A program made the position numbers and the translations under genes. This document shows positions 53,739 to 62,576 of a DNA stretch of 64,000 nt, piece by piece. Position 1 is the stretch's first letter. Each line of letters starts with the position of its first letter. Below the pieces are notes generated by a model, which saw only the letters and a program-made list of their open reading frames with translations, had not been told where the DNA came from and made no database searches. This stretch comes from an uncultured Verrucomicrobiota bacterium (GTDB lineage: Bacteria; Verrucomicrobiota; Verrucomicrobiia; Opitutales; Opitutaceae), in assembly GCA_903876795.1 (NCBI GenBank), contig CAIRBK010000072.1, forward strand, positions 62,001 through 126,000, written 5' to 3'.

Positions 53739-54233
53739 TCAGGACAGGGCGCCCTCGTGAACCAAGAGCCGGCGCTTGATGTCCTCCCCGAAGGCGAAGC
53801 CCGTGAGCGAGCCGTCGGCGCCGATCACGCGGTGGCAAGGGACGAACAGGCAAATGGGATTGGTGGCGTTGGCTCGGCCGACGGCGCGCGCGGCCCCGGG
53901 CTTGCCCAGGTCGGCGGCGAGTTGTCCGTAGCTGCGCGTCTGGCCGTGGGGAATCGCGGAGAGGGCTGCCCATACGCGTCGCTGAAACACCGTGCCGTCG
54001 GCGGCCAACGTGACGGCAAACTCGCGGCGCTCCCCCGCGAAATACGCATCCACCTGGTTTTGGATCGGACGGACCAACGAGGCAGTGTCACCTATTAGGT
54101 GACACTTTTCCGGGAGTCGGGAGCGCAGGGTTGCGGGGTCTCCGAAGGCGGTGGCGACGACGGCGCCGTCGGGGTTGACGGCGACGGAAAACGGGCCGCA
54201 GGGCGTGGTGAACGTGGCAGTGTGAAGAATCAT
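53739..54233 (-). CDS. ogt: Methylated-DNA-[protein]-cysteine S-methyltransferase
   Basis: The ATG at 54233 overlaps the ada-alkA stop by 4 bases; 164 residues. The active-site motif is PCHRV with acceptor Cys133, preceded by the helix-turn-helix RSYGQLAADLGKPGAARAVGRANATNP containing the arginine finger. It transfers alkyl groups from O6-alkylguanine to itself. The enzyme complements the upstream protein, which lacks this domain. Within its N-terminal region a near-perfect palindrome encodes residues about 43-50 (see 54084-54106). Confidence 0.92.
   Translation of the reverse strand: MILHTATFTTPCGPFSVAVNPDGAVVATAFGDPATLRSRLPEKCHLIGDTASLVRPIQNQVDAYFAGERREFAVTLAADGTVFQRRVWAALSAIPHGQTRSYGQLAADLGKPGAARAVGRANATNPICLFVPCHRVIGADGSLTGFAFGEDIKRRLLVHEGALS
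54084..54106. repeat. Palindrome inside the ogt coding region
   Basis: AGTGTCACCT pairs with AGGTGACACT across three bases (ATT). It sits in the poorly conserved linker between the N-terminal and catalytic domains of Ogt, in frame, encoding KCHLIGDT. Confidence 0.7.
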
Positions 54234-55660
54234 GCGGGCGCGGGTTGGTGGATCTGCCAGAGGTGCGCGGTGGCGAGGCTGCGATAGGGGGAAAACACCG
54301 ACATGAGGCGTTTGGTGGATTCGACGTCGGGACGTTCGTCGAGCGTGAAGAGGGTTTGGAGTCCGCTGGTCACGCCTGTGTCGCCGAGCGGAACACAATC
54401 GGCGAAACCGAGCGAGCGCATCATGAGGTAGTTGACCGACCACGGGCCGAGACCGCGGATGGCGAGCAAGGTGCGTTCGGCCCGTGTCGCGCTCATCGTG
54501 CGCAGGGCGTCGAGATTAAGACGCCCATCGGCGACGAGACGCGCGGTGTCGATGACGTAGCCTGCCTTGGAGCGGGAGAATTGGAGGGGTTTGAGGTCGT
54601 CGTAATCGAGCCGGGCGATGTCGCCCGGTGAAGGCGGGGCGTGGAGGTTTTCGGCGAAGGGGCGACTGGTGCGTTCGACAAGACGGCGGCGGAGCTGAAA
54701 CGCGAAGGGCAGGTTGATCTGCTGCCCGATGATGGCCCAGAGGAGCCCATCGAAAACCGACGGAGTTTGCGCGAGGCGAAGTTCGGGACGGCCGGCGACG
54801 AGGCGGGCCAAGCCGAGTTTGCGGGCATGCCGTGCGAAGGCGGCGGCCTCTTGATCGAGTCCGATCAAGGCGGTGACGAGCGCGTGCGCATCGGCGGCGT
54901 GCGGGGAGCTCGTTTCCACGGTGATGCGCGTGGTTGACAGGTTCAGCCGCAGCAGCGAGGGCGTTTGGTTTGGGCCTAGGCGGACGACCGTGACGTAGGT
55001 GTCGCCGTCGAGGCGGTCGGTGAGACTTTGCGTGTCGCGGGACAGCGCGCGCTTGAGGTAGGCGAGCGGGTAGCCCTCCGGCAGGGCGATTTCGAAGGAT
55101 CGGGCGGTGCGGAGATCGCGACAGGCGGCTGGCGTGAGGCCGTTGAGAGAACGAAAATGGTCGTGAAAGGTGGAAAGCGATTCGAAGCCGACGGCGAAGG
55201 CGATGTCGGCCGGCGGAGCGCCGGTGGTGAGCAGCCTGTGTTTCGCGGCATCGACGCGGGCGCGCAGCAGGACGTCGGCGGGGGTGGCGTGGTAGTGTTG
55301 GCGGAAGAGCTCGAAAAGACGCGTGGGGCCGAAACCGGAGCGTTTGACGATGGCGCGGGCGCCGGGGAAGGCGGCGGGGCTTTGGCGGATTTCCGCCACG
55401 AGTTGCTCGATGCTTTCAAGGACCGGATCGGCGCCGCGGGCGAAGTCGTCGGGGTGGCATTTTTTGCAGGCGCGGAGCCCGGTGGAGCGAGCGGCTTCGG
55501 CGGTGGGGAAGAACCGGGTGTTTTCGGGCTTCGGCTTGCGGGCCTTGCAGGAGGGCAGGCAGTAGATGCCCGTGGTGGTGACGCCGACGAAGAACCGGCC
55601 GTTGTCACTCGCATCGCCGGCGAGGAAGCGGGCGTAGAGTCGGGCCGGGTTGAGTCGCAT
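54230..55660 (-). CDS. Ada-type regulator fused to AlkA 3-methyladenine DNA glycosylase
   Basis: The ATG at 55660 gives 476 residues. Residues 1-75 form the Ada metal-binding domain with Cys34, Cys38, Cys65 and Cys68, spaced as in E. coli Ada; Cys34 would accept methyl groups from phosphotriesters. An AraC-type helix-turn-helix follows (RLFELFRQHYHATPADVLL... IAFAVGFESLSTFHDHF). The C-terminal half is AlkA: an N-terminal beta domain, then HhH-GPD with IRGLGPWSVNYLMMRSLGFADCVPLGDTG holding the catalytic Asp. So sensor, regulator and glycosylase are in one chain, and the O6-alkylguanine function is supplied by ogt next door. It probably activates its own operon after alkylation. Confidence 0.92.
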   Translation of the reverse strand: MRLNPARLYARFLAGDASDNGRFFVGVTTTGIYCLPSCKARKPKPENTRFFPTAEAARSTGLRACKKCHPDDFARGADPVLESIEQLVAEIRQSPAAFPGARAIVKRSGFGPTRLFELFRQHYHATPADVLLRARVDAAKHRLLTTGAPPADIAFAVGFESLSTFHDHFRSLNGLTPAACRDLRTARSFEIALPEGYPLAYLKRALSRDTQSLTDRLDGDTYVTVVRLGPNQTPSLLRLNLSTTRITVETSSPHAADAHALVTALIGLDQEAAAFARHARKLGLARLVAGRPELRLAQTPSVFDGLLWAIIGQQINLPFAFQLRRRLVERTSRPFAENLHAPPSPGDIARLDYDDLKPLQFSRSKAGYVIDTARLVADGRLNLDALRTMSATRAERTLLAIRGLGPWSVNYLMMRSLGFADCVPLGDTGVTSGLQTLFTLDERPDVESTKRLMSVFSPYRSLATAHLWQIHQPAPA

Positions 55661-55741
55661 GGGGTCAACGTAGCATGCGGCGGGTGCCGCGTCGTCCTGA
55701 TTCTTCCGGTGCAATTCGGGAAAACGCGTGGCGCGGGACGA

Positions 55742-57085
55742 TTACATGCCCGGAAAACCGCCGCGACCCTTCATGGCTTCCATCTGGCGCATCATCTTTT
55801 TGGCGCCGCCGCCTTTCAGCATCTTCATCATCTTCTGCATCTGCTGGAATTGCTTCAGGAGCTGGTTGACTTCGAGAACCTTCACCCCGGCGCCGTTGGC
55901 GATGCGCAGGCGGCGGTTGCCGTTGAGGATGTCGGGCTTGCGGCGTTCCTGGATCGTCATCGACTGGATAATGGCCTCGGTGCGCTTCATCTGTTTCTCG
56001 GCGTCGTCGGGGATTTCCACGCCGCTCATGCCGGGCATCATGCCCATGATGCTCTGCATGGAGCCGAGTTTTTTGATCTGCTGCATCTGCGCGAGGAAGT
56101 CTTCGAGGTTGAAGTCGGCCTTGCGGAGTTTTTCCGCCATCTTCTCGGCCTCCTTCTGGTCGATGGACTCCTGGGCTTTTTCGACGAGGGAGACGACGTC
56201 GCCCATGCCGAGGATGCGGGAGGCGAGACGGTCGGGATAAAACGTGTCGAAGTCGGCGGTCTTTTCGCCGGTGCCCACGAATTTGATGGGCACGCCGGTG
56301 ATCGACTTGATCGAAAGCGCGGCACCGCCGCGGGCGTCGCCGTCGAGCTTGGTGAGGATGAGGCCGGTGAGACCGAGCGCCTCGTGGAAGGCCTTGGCGA
56401 CGTTGACGGCCTCCTGGCCGAGCGCGCCGTCGGCCACGAGGAGGATCTCGTCGGGCTTGATGCGCTCGCGGACTTTTTTGACCTCCTCGATCAGGTCGGT
56501 GTCGATCTGGAGGCGTCCGGCGGTGTCGAAGAAAATCGCGTCGGCGCCGGCGGACTGGGCGGCGGATAGGCCGGCGGCGGCGATGGCGGGGACGTCTTTG
56601 GAAGCGCGGTCGCCGTAGAAGCCGAGGTCCTCCTGTTTCGCGAGGATTTCGAGCTGGTCGATGGCGGCGGGGCGATAGACGTCGCAACCGACGACAAAAG
56701 GACGGCAGCCGCGTTTTTTGAGGAGCTTGCCGAGTTTGGCGGTCGAGGTGGTTTTGCCAGAGCCGTGGAGGCCGACCATGAGGACCTTGAGCGGGCGGGT
56801 GGTGGACAGTTCGGTGGTGCCTTCGCCGAGCAGGCGCACGAGCTCGTCGTGGATGATTTTGACGATCTGCTGGCCGGGGGTGACCGACTTGATGACGTCC
56901 TGGCCGAGGCATTGGGCCTGGACGCGCTCGATGAACTCGCGGGCGACCTTGAAGTGCACGTCGGCCGAGAGCAGGGCGGTGCGCACCTCCTTGAGGGCGT
57001 CGGCCATGTTGTCTTCGGTGAGTTTGCCGACGCCGCGGAGGTTGCGGAGGGCGGAGGAGAGTTTGTCGGTGAGGGATTCGAACAT
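55742..57085 (-). CDS. ffh: Signal recognition particle protein Ffh
   Basis: The ATG at 57085 gives 447 residues: [31 protein letters not shown] is the typical SRP54 N domain. The G domain has [38 protein letters not shown] and the closing IKFVGTGEK. The C-terminal M domain is methionine-rich ([31 protein letters not shown]) and binds signal peptides and the 4.5S RNA. The start corresponds to the usual Ffh N-terminus. It is one of the clearest housekeeping genes here. Confidence 0.96.
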   Translation of the reverse strand: MFESLTDKLSSALRNLRGVGKLTEDNMADALKEVRTALLSADVHFKVAREFIERVQAQCLGQDVIKSVTPGQQIVKIIHDELVRLLGEGTTELSTTRPLKVLMVGLHGSGKTTSTAKLGKLLKKRGCRPFVVGCDVYRPAAIDQLEILAKQEDLGFYGDRASKDVPAIAAAGLSAAQSAGADAIFFDTAGRLQIDTDLIEEVKKVRERIKPDEILLVADGALGQEAVNVAKAFHEALGLTGLILTKLDGDARGGAALSIKSITGVPIKFVGTGEKTADFDTFYPDRLASRILGMGDVVSLVEKAQESIDQKEAEKMAEKLRKADFNLEDFLAQMQQIKKLGSMQSIMGMMPGMSGVEIPDDAEKQMKRTEAIIQSMTIQERRKPDILNGNRRLRIANGAGVKVLEVNQLLKQFQQMQKMMKMLKGGGAKKMMRQMEAMKGRGGFPGM

Positions 57086-57205
57086 GATTAGCGGGCACCG
57101 TGGCCGACTGCGGACGCGCTGGCAAGCCGGGGGCGGGCTATGCGCGGGCGCCACCCGGCACCACCGGATGCAGCCGAGGTCACCTCAGCGGCGATGCGCC
57201 GGTGG

Positions 57206-58297
57206 TTATGCGAGGACCGAGACGGCCTTGATCTGGATGTGAACGCCCATGCCGGGTCGCAACGCGAGGTGGTCGTGAGAGTAGCGGGTGATGCGTGCGG
57301 TGAAGGCGGTGCCGCCAACGTCGAGACCGACGCGCACATGGCCGGTGTCGGCAAGGAGGTTTATGGCGGTGATCCGGGCGGGCAGGATGTTGAGGATGCT
57401 GGTATCCGACGGCGGTTTTAGAGTAAGGCTGACGTCGCGGGCGAGGACCTGGACGCGCAGGGATCGGCCCAGCGGGGCGGGTTCGTGGATGAGGCGGAGA
57501 TCGCCGCCGGTGAAGCGCAAAGTGAGCAGGCGATGGGCCGGATCGCATGCAAGGACGTTGCCCTCAATGACGGTGCCAAAGTCGTCGGTGGCGAAGCCGG
57601 GCAAGTCGAGACGGGAAAGGGTGGCGGCGAGCGGCCCGTCGATGACGACGCGGCCGGCATCCAGCAAGACGAGGTGGTCGGCGAGGCGAGTGACCTCGTC
57701 CGGGGAATGGGTCACATAAAGCACGGGAATTTCCAGCGAAGCGTGGAGGCGGTCGAGGTAGGGGAGAATCTCGCGTTTGCGGGTATGGTCGAGGGAGGCG
57801 AGCGGTTCATCCATGAGCAGCAGGCGCGGACCGGCCAGGAGGGCGCGACCTATGGCGACACGCTGGCGCTCGCCGCCGGAGAGGGTGGGGGGACGGCGGT
57901 TGAGCAATGGGCGCAGTCCGAGAAGTTCGATCACAGCGGAGTGATCGGCTTGGGATGAAGGTGTCACCGGGCGGCGGCGTTTTTGGCCGTAGGCGAGGTT
58001 TTGCGCGACGGAGAGGTGGGGGAACAAGGCGGCGTCTTGGAAGACATAGCCGAGGGCACGGCGATGGACGGGGACAAAGAGCCGGCGGGCGTCGTCCTGC
58101 CAGACTTCGCCGTTGACCTCGCTGTAGCCGCCGGGTGCGCGTTCAAGGCCGGCGAGGAGTCGCAGCAAGGTGGTTTTCCCGGAGCCGGAGGGACCGAACA
58201 AGGCGGTGACGCCGCGACCGGGCAAGGTGAGATCGACGTCGAGGGTGAAGCCGGGCACCGGGCGACGGAAACGAACGTGGATGGCGGGCGGGCTCAT
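57206..58297 (-). CDS. modC: Molybdate ABC transporter ATP-binding protein ModC
   Basis: The 363-residue product has Walker A GPSGSGKTT, Q-loop in YVFQDAALFPHLSV, signature LSGGERQRVAIGRALL and Walker B LLLMDEPLASLD. The C-terminal part contains a TOBE/Mop domain (TSILNILPARITAINLLADTGHVRVGLDVGGTAFTARITRYS), which binds molybdate and identifies ModC among related ATPases. Its start overlaps the modB stop by 4 bases. Together with ModA and ModB it imports molybdate for the molybdenum cofactor. Confidence 0.93.
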   Translation of the reverse strand: MSPPAIHVRFRRPVPGFTLDVDLTLPGRGVTALFGPSGSGKTTLLRLLAGLERAPGGYSEVNGEVWQDDARRLFVPVHRRALGYVFQDAALFPHLSVAQNLAYGQKRRRPVTPSSQADHSAVIELLGLRPLLNRRPPTLSGGERQRVAIGRALLAGPRLLLMDEPLASLDHTRKREILPYLDRLHASLEIPVLYVTHSPDEVTRLADHLVLLDAGRVVIDGPLAATLSRLDLPGFATDDFGTVIEGNVLACDPAHRLLTLRFTGGDLRLIHEPAPLGRSLRVQVLARDVSLTLKPPSDTSILNILPARITAINLLADTGHVRVGLDVGGTAFTARITRYSHDHLALRPGMGVHIQIKAVSVLA

Positions 58298-58962
58298 GCG
58301 GATGTGCGCCTAGGCAGGAGGCGCTCACTGATCCAGAGGGCGGCAAAGGCCAATGCGATGGAGATCGTAAGAAGACCGGCGGCCTGGGCATCCCGGCCGA
58401 GTTGGACATGGTGATAGATGCCGAGGGCAAGGGTGATGGTTTTCCCGGGGATAAGCCCGGCGATCATGATGGTGGCTCCGAATTCGCCCAAGGCACGGGC
58501 GAAAGCGAGCACGCCACCGGCGACGAGGCCGCGAAGGGCGAGAGGCAAGGTGACGCTGAAAAAGGAATCCCACGGGCCGGCACCGAGCGTGCGTGCGGCC
58601 TGTTCGAGACGAGGATCGACCTCTTCAAAAGCGACGCGGGCGGTGCGCACAAAAAGAGGGAATGACATCACGGCGGCGGCGAGGACCGCGGCCCTCCAGG
58701 TAAAGATGATGTCGATGCCGAGGGTGTGTTCAAAGAAGTGTCCCAGCGGGCCGTGGCGACCGAATAGCTTGAGAAGAATGAGACCGGTGGCGACGGGAGG
58801 GAGGACCAGAGGCAAGGCCACCAAGGTTTCCACGACCGCCTTGCCGGGCCAGCTACGGCGGGCGAGCAACCAAGCCAGGGCGACCCCCGCAGGCACGATT
58901 AGCGCGGTGCCAAGGAGGGCAACGCCCAGGGTGAACAAGGTGACGTGAAGAAGGTCGGCCAT
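58294..58962 (-). CDS. modB: Molybdate ABC transporter permease ModB
   Basis: From the ATG at 58962 the product is 222 residues (MADLLHVTLFTLGVALLGTALIVPAG). A TTG at 59037 overlapping the modA stop would add 25 residues, which would be unusual for ModB. Five hydrophobic segments and the EAA loop (ARTLGAGPWDSFFSVTLPLALRGLVAGGVLAFARALGEFGATIMIAG) are those of ModB. The ALGEFGATIM ending is typical for molybdate permeases. No strong ribosome site marks either start. Confidence 0.9.
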   Translation of the reverse strand: MADLLHVTLFTLGVALLGTALIVPAGVALAWLLARRSWPGKAVVETLVALPLVLPPVATGLILLKLFGRHGPLGHFFEHTLGIDIIFTWRAAVLAAAVMSFPLFVRTARVAFEEVDPRLEQAARTLGAGPWDSFFSVTLPLALRGLVAGGVLAFARALGEFGATIMIAGLIPGKTITLALGIYHHVQLGRDAQAAGLLTISIALAFAALWISERLLPRRTSA

Positions 58963-59033
58963 GAGACAACGCGCCATCAAGGGAGCGGCGAAAGCATTGC
59001 TGCCGCCGCGAAGGACGAGCGCGAGGTTGAACG

Positions 59034-59783
59034 TCAAGGAGCTGGCAGAAATCCATGTTTGGCAAAGACCGCCTGCGCCTCGGCAGTGGCCAACCAGTTG
59101 ACGAACGTCGTGGAGGCCCCGGGCGACTTGCTGTCTTTGACCACGGCGGCGGGGTAGGTGATCGAGGGGCCTTCGGCGAGCGGAACCGACACGGCGATTT
59201 TGATCTTTTTGGACCCGAGGGCGTCGGTCTTGTAAACGATGCCGGCGTCGGCGTTGCCCGCCTCGACGGCGGCGAGCACGGCGCGGACGTTGTCCAGGAA
59301 AACTGCCTTGGGTTGGACGGTTTCCCAGAGTTTTAATGTGTCGAGATGTACCTTGGCGTAGGTGCCGGCGGGGACGGTGGCGGGATTGCCTAGGGCGATG
59401 TGCTTGACCGCAGGCCTTGCGAGGTCGGCGAGCGTGGTGAGCGAGGTGTCATCGGCGTGGACAACGAGTACGAGGGTGTTGGCCAGCAGGGTGCGGCGCG
59501 TGCCGGGCAGGAGCATGTCCGCGTTGGCGAGCTGATCGAGGCGAAGCTCGTCGGCGGAAACGATCACGTCGGCCGGGGCGCCTTCCTTGATTTGGCGGGC
59601 GAGGGTGCCGGAGGCGCCGAAGTTGAAGCGCAACGTGTCGCCGGTGGCGGCGGTGTAGGCCGGTGCGAGCGTCTGGAGTGCATCGGACAGGCTGGCGGCG
59701 GCGAAGATGGTAAGCTCGACGGCGCGGGCTGAGAGGCCGAGGAGCGCAAGGCTGAGGGCTAAGAGCGGGCGTAAGGATTTCAT
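59034..59783 (-). CDS. modA: Molybdate-binding periplasmic protein ModA
   Basis: The 249-residue protein starts with a signal peptide (MKSLRPLLALSLALLGLSARA). ELTIFAAASLSDALQTLAPAY and FNFGASGTLARQI supply the serines that bind the oxyanion; VIVSADELRLDQL and LGNPATVPAGTYAK follow, with AGIVYKTDAL near the end. This is the ModA pattern. It is first in modABC. The 236-base gap to the divergent regulator gene contains its promoter; I do not see a ModE site or a molybdenum-cofactor riboswitch there. Confidence 0.93.
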   Translation of the reverse strand: MKSLRPLLALSLALLGLSARAVELTIFAAASLSDALQTLAPAYTAATGDTLRFNFGASGTLARQIKEGAPADVIVSADELRLDQLANADMLLPGTRRTLLANTLVLVVHADDTSLTTLADLARPAVKHIALGNPATVPAGTYAKVHLDTLKLWETVQPKAVFLDNVRAVLAAVEAGNADAGIVYKTDALGSKKIKIAVSVPLAEGPSITYPAAVVKDSKSPGASTTFVNWLATAEAQAVFAKHGFLPAP

Positions 59784-60019
59784 TGTTAAGGAATGCGTCA
59801 GCAGGGACTTTTTATGGTCACCGGGGCGCGGATTTGGCGGCGGTGCTCTCCTGGCATTGACGGCAATAGTTCATGGCTGGGGTTGGGGAGCAGCACCAGT
59901 GCCAAGCGGGACTGCGGGTGCGCGCCGGCAAGTGCCGAGCAGACTGTGGCCGGATATGGTCAATCCGGGCGGAAAAAAGAAGTGGCGTTGAGGCGTGGCG
60001 CGTTGTGGACTCCGGTCTC

Positions 60020-60508
60020 ATGAACCCTGTTCTCAAGCTGTTACTGGAAGGTGGCCGGCTCACGACTCCGCAGATGGCGCAAGTCGCCGGTCTTTCCGTC
60101 GCCGAAGTCGAACAGCATCTGGAGCAGCTGAAAAAAGATAAAATCTTCCTCGGCTGGCGTCCGGTGCTCGATCTCTCCCGCGAGGCCGCCGCCGGAGCCG
60201 CCGTGCGCGCCGTGATCGAGGTGAAGCTCAGCCCCGAAAAAGGCGGCGGTTTCAACCGCCTGGCCGAGCGACTGGCGAAATTCGACGAGGTCGAGTCCTG
60301 CCACCTGATGTCGGGCGGCTACGATCTGCTGGTCTTCGTAAACGCTCCCACGCTGCAGCGGGCGGCCGCCTTCGTTTCGGAAAAACTGTCCACCTTGGGG
60401 GGCGTGCTCTCGACCAGCACCCACTTCCTTTTGCGCACCTACAAGGAGGGCGGCTTCCTGCTGGACAGCGGCGAGGGTTCCCGCGACCGACTCAACGTCA
60501 GCCCCTGA
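60020..60508 (+). CDS. Lrp/AsnC-family transcriptional regulator
   Basis: The ATG at 60020 gives 162 residues. An N-terminal helix-turn-helix (GGRLTTPQMAQVAGLSVAEVEQHLEQLKKDKIFLGWRPVLD) is followed by the RAM ligand-binding domain (VRAVIEVKLSPEKGGGFNRLAERLAKFDEVESCHLMSGGYDLLVFV). The aminotransferase gene begins 14 bases later, so it may respond to an amino acid made or used by that enzyme. Upstream frame sequence (from 59873) is cysteine- and arginine-rich and not part of the protein. Confidence 0.87.
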   Translation: MNPVLKLLLEGGRLTTPQMAQVAGLSVAEVEQHLEQLKKDKIFLGWRPVLDLSREAAAGAAVRAVIEVKLSPEKGGGFNRLAERLAKFDEVESCHLMSGGYDLLVFVNAPTLQRAAAFVSEKLSTLGGVLSTSTHFLLRTYKEGGFLLDSGEGSRDRLNVSP

Positions 60509-60521
60509 GCCGAGCACCCCG

Positions 60522-61703
60522 ATGAGCACCACCGGCAACCGCTGGGTTGCGCGCCACGTGGCGACGCTGCCCAAGAGCGGCATTCGTGATTTCTTCGAAC
60601 TCGTGGCCAAGATGAAAGGCCAGGACGTGATATCCCTGGGCGTGGGCGAGCCCGATTTCGTGACGCCCTGGCACGTTCGCAAGGCCGCCATCACCGCCCT
60701 CGAGGAAGGCAAGACCTACTACACCTCCAACCTCGGCATGCCCGAGCTGCGCCGCGCGGTTTCCACCTATGTGACCGAACACTTCGGCGTCACCTACCGG
60801 CCCGAGGACCAGATCATCATCACGGTGGGTGTTTCCGAGGCGCTCGACCTCGCGTTCCGGGCCTTTTGCAACCCCGGCGACAAGGTGATGTTTCACCAGC
60901 CCTGCTATGTCTCCTACCACCCGAGCATCACGCTCGTGCACGGCGAGGGCGTGGCGGTGCCGACGTATGCGAAGGACAACTTTGCGCTGACCGCCGAGGC
61001 CCTGAGAGCGGCCTGGGTGCCGGGCTGCCGTATCCTGATGCTCAACCTCCCGTGCAACCCCACGGGCGGCACCTGCGACCGCGCGCAACTGGAGGCCATC
61101 GCCGATTTTTGCCGCGAGAAAGACCTGCTGGTGCTGAGCGACGAGATTTATTCCGAGCTCACCTTCGAGGGCGCGCACACCAGCATCGCCAGCCTGCCCG
61201 GCATGCAGGAGCGCACGATCTTCCTGCACGGTTTCTCCAAAGCCTTCGCCATGACCGGCTGGCGCATCGGCTACGCCTGCGGTCCGGCCGAGCTGATCGA
61301 TGCGATGATGAAGGTCCACCAATACGCCATGATGTGCGCTTCGATCATCGCGCAGGAGGCCGCGCTAGAAGCCATCAACCACGGTTGGGACGACGTGTGC
61401 GAGATGCGCGACCAGTATCACCGTCGGCGCGACTTGGTGGTGCGGCGCTTCAACGAGATCGGCCTGACGTGTCATTCGCCGCGCGGCAGTTTCTACGCGT
61501 TCCCGAGCACCGAGGCTCTCGGCATGACCGAGAAGGAGTTCGCCGTCGGCCTGCTCAAGGAGCAGAAGGTCGCGGTCGTCCCCGGCATCGCTTTCGGGTC
61601 CAATGGCGCCGGGCATGTGCGCGCCTGTTTCGCCACCGGCTACGAGCAACTGGTCGTCGCCTGCGACCGCATCGAAACGTTTGTCCAAGGCGTGAAGCGA
61701 TAA
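60522..61703 (+). CDS. Class I/II aminotransferase
   Basis: The 393-residue PLP enzyme contains NLPCNPTGGTCDRAQLEAI, VLSDEIYSELTFEG and FLHGFSKAFAMTGWRIGYACG with the PLP-binding lysine (SKAFAMTGWR). The N-terminal part (SGIRDFFELVAKMKGQDVISLGVGEPDFVTPWHV) resembles aspartate/aromatic aminotransferases of subgroup I-gamma (PatA-like). The amino acid substrate is not fixed by sequence. It is coupled to an Lrp-like gene upstream. Confidence 0.9.
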   Translation: MSTTGNRWVARHVATLPKSGIRDFFELVAKMKGQDVISLGVGEPDFVTPWHVRKAAITALEEGKTYYTSNLGMPELRRAVSTYVTEHFGVTYRPEDQIIITVGVSEALDLAFRAFCNPGDKVMFHQPCYVSYHPSITLVHGEGVAVPTYAKDNFALTAEALRAAWVPGCRILMLNLPCNPTGGTCDRAQLEAIADFCREKDLLVLSDEIYSELTFEGAHTSIASLPGMQERTIFLHGFSKAFAMTGWRIGYACGPAELIDAMMKVHQYAMMCASIIAQEAALEAINHGWDDVCEMRDQYHRRRDLVVRRFNEIGLTCHSPRGSFYAFPSTEALGMTEKEFAVGLLKEQKVAVVPGIAFGSNGAGHVRACFATGYEQLVVACDRIETFVQGVKR

Positions 61704-61744
61704 CCTCTCGTTCGCGGGACAGCGCAGTTGAATCCCATACCCGT

Positions 61745-62521
61745 ATGAAGCGTTGCCTCTGCGTCGCCGTTTTTTTGCTCGGTTGGACCGGACTGCTCCG
61801 ATCCGAGGATTTTGACGGCACGATGATTTGGTCGGCTCGGATCGAGTTGACCGACCCGGAGGCTCGCGAGCAGCTCGCGATGGTTGAGGCGGCGCTTAAA
61901 AGCCCCGAACTGCTCGCCATGCTTCTGGACAACCCCCAGGTGCGCGGGGTGCTGGAGCAAAAGCTGGGGCCGATCAATCCCGCTGCGGGCGCCACCCGTG
62001 TGCTGCCGACCGGATTCACGGTGCAAATAAAGGGCCCGCGCGCCTTGGTGAGGACCGAGGGCGGTCTGGTTTCGCGCGAGGTGCTTGCACTGGCCGACAA
62101 AAACGCCGCCTACGCCCTTGATCGCCGGGCCAAGACCTATCAACGACTCGCCGGCCAGACTCGCCGCCCATCGGTCAAGGCCAAGGTCACTCGCACCCCG
62201 GACACCGCCACGTTGTTGGGTTATGCCTGTCACCGCTACCTCGTTGAGACTGAAGAGGGCGGCTCCAAAGCGAGGTTTTCCGTATGGACGACCACCGCGA
62301 TCAAGGCGGACAACACTGGGGCATTCAAGGGGCTGCAATGGGCCGACGCGGGCGGATTCGACTTTCTTGCCCAAGTCGAGGGCTTGCCGCTCAAGATCGA
62401 GGCCGCCACGCCGGAGGCGAAGATCGCCCTTCTCGCCACGCGCATCACGCCGGGAGCGCCGCCCGACGCGGTGTTAACCCTCCCGGCGGGCTTCAAGGAA
62501 ACGCGTTCCTCCGGCCGTTGA
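61745..62521 (+). CDS. Secreted DUF4412-like protein
   Basis: The ATG at 61745 gives 258 residues, starting with a signal peptide (MKRCLCVAVFLLGWTGLLRS). The body reads like DUF4412 and outer-membrane-lipoprotein-sorting folds: FDGTMIWSARIEL near the start, FTVQIKGPRALVRTEGGLVSREVLALADKNAAYALDRRAKTY, and a C-terminal VLTLPAGFKETRSS. DUF4412 proteins are secreted beta-rich proteins of unknown function. A longer frame upstream overlaps the aminotransferase gene and is discarded. Confidence 0.75.
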   Translation: MKRCLCVAVFLLGWTGLLRSEDFDGTMIWSARIELTDPEAREQLAMVEAALKSPELLAMLLDNPQVRGVLEQKLGPINPAAGATRVLPTGFTVQIKGPRALVRTEGGLVSREVLALADKNAAYALDRRAKTYQRLAGQTRRPSVKAKVTRTPDTATLLGYACHRYLVETEEGGSKARFSVWTTTAIKADNTGAFKGLQWADAGGFDFLAQVEGLPLKIEAATPEAKIALLATRITPGAPPDAVLTLPAGFKETRSSGR

Positions 62522-62576
62522 TTTATAGGCTGGGCTCGCGACGTGCGGAGCTGTATCGCTCTCCGATTATCACTTT

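Noticed and set aside
59784-60019. Molybdenum-cofactor riboswitch or ModE site before modA
   Set aside because: No matching inverted repeat or conserved stem pattern could be recognised by eye.
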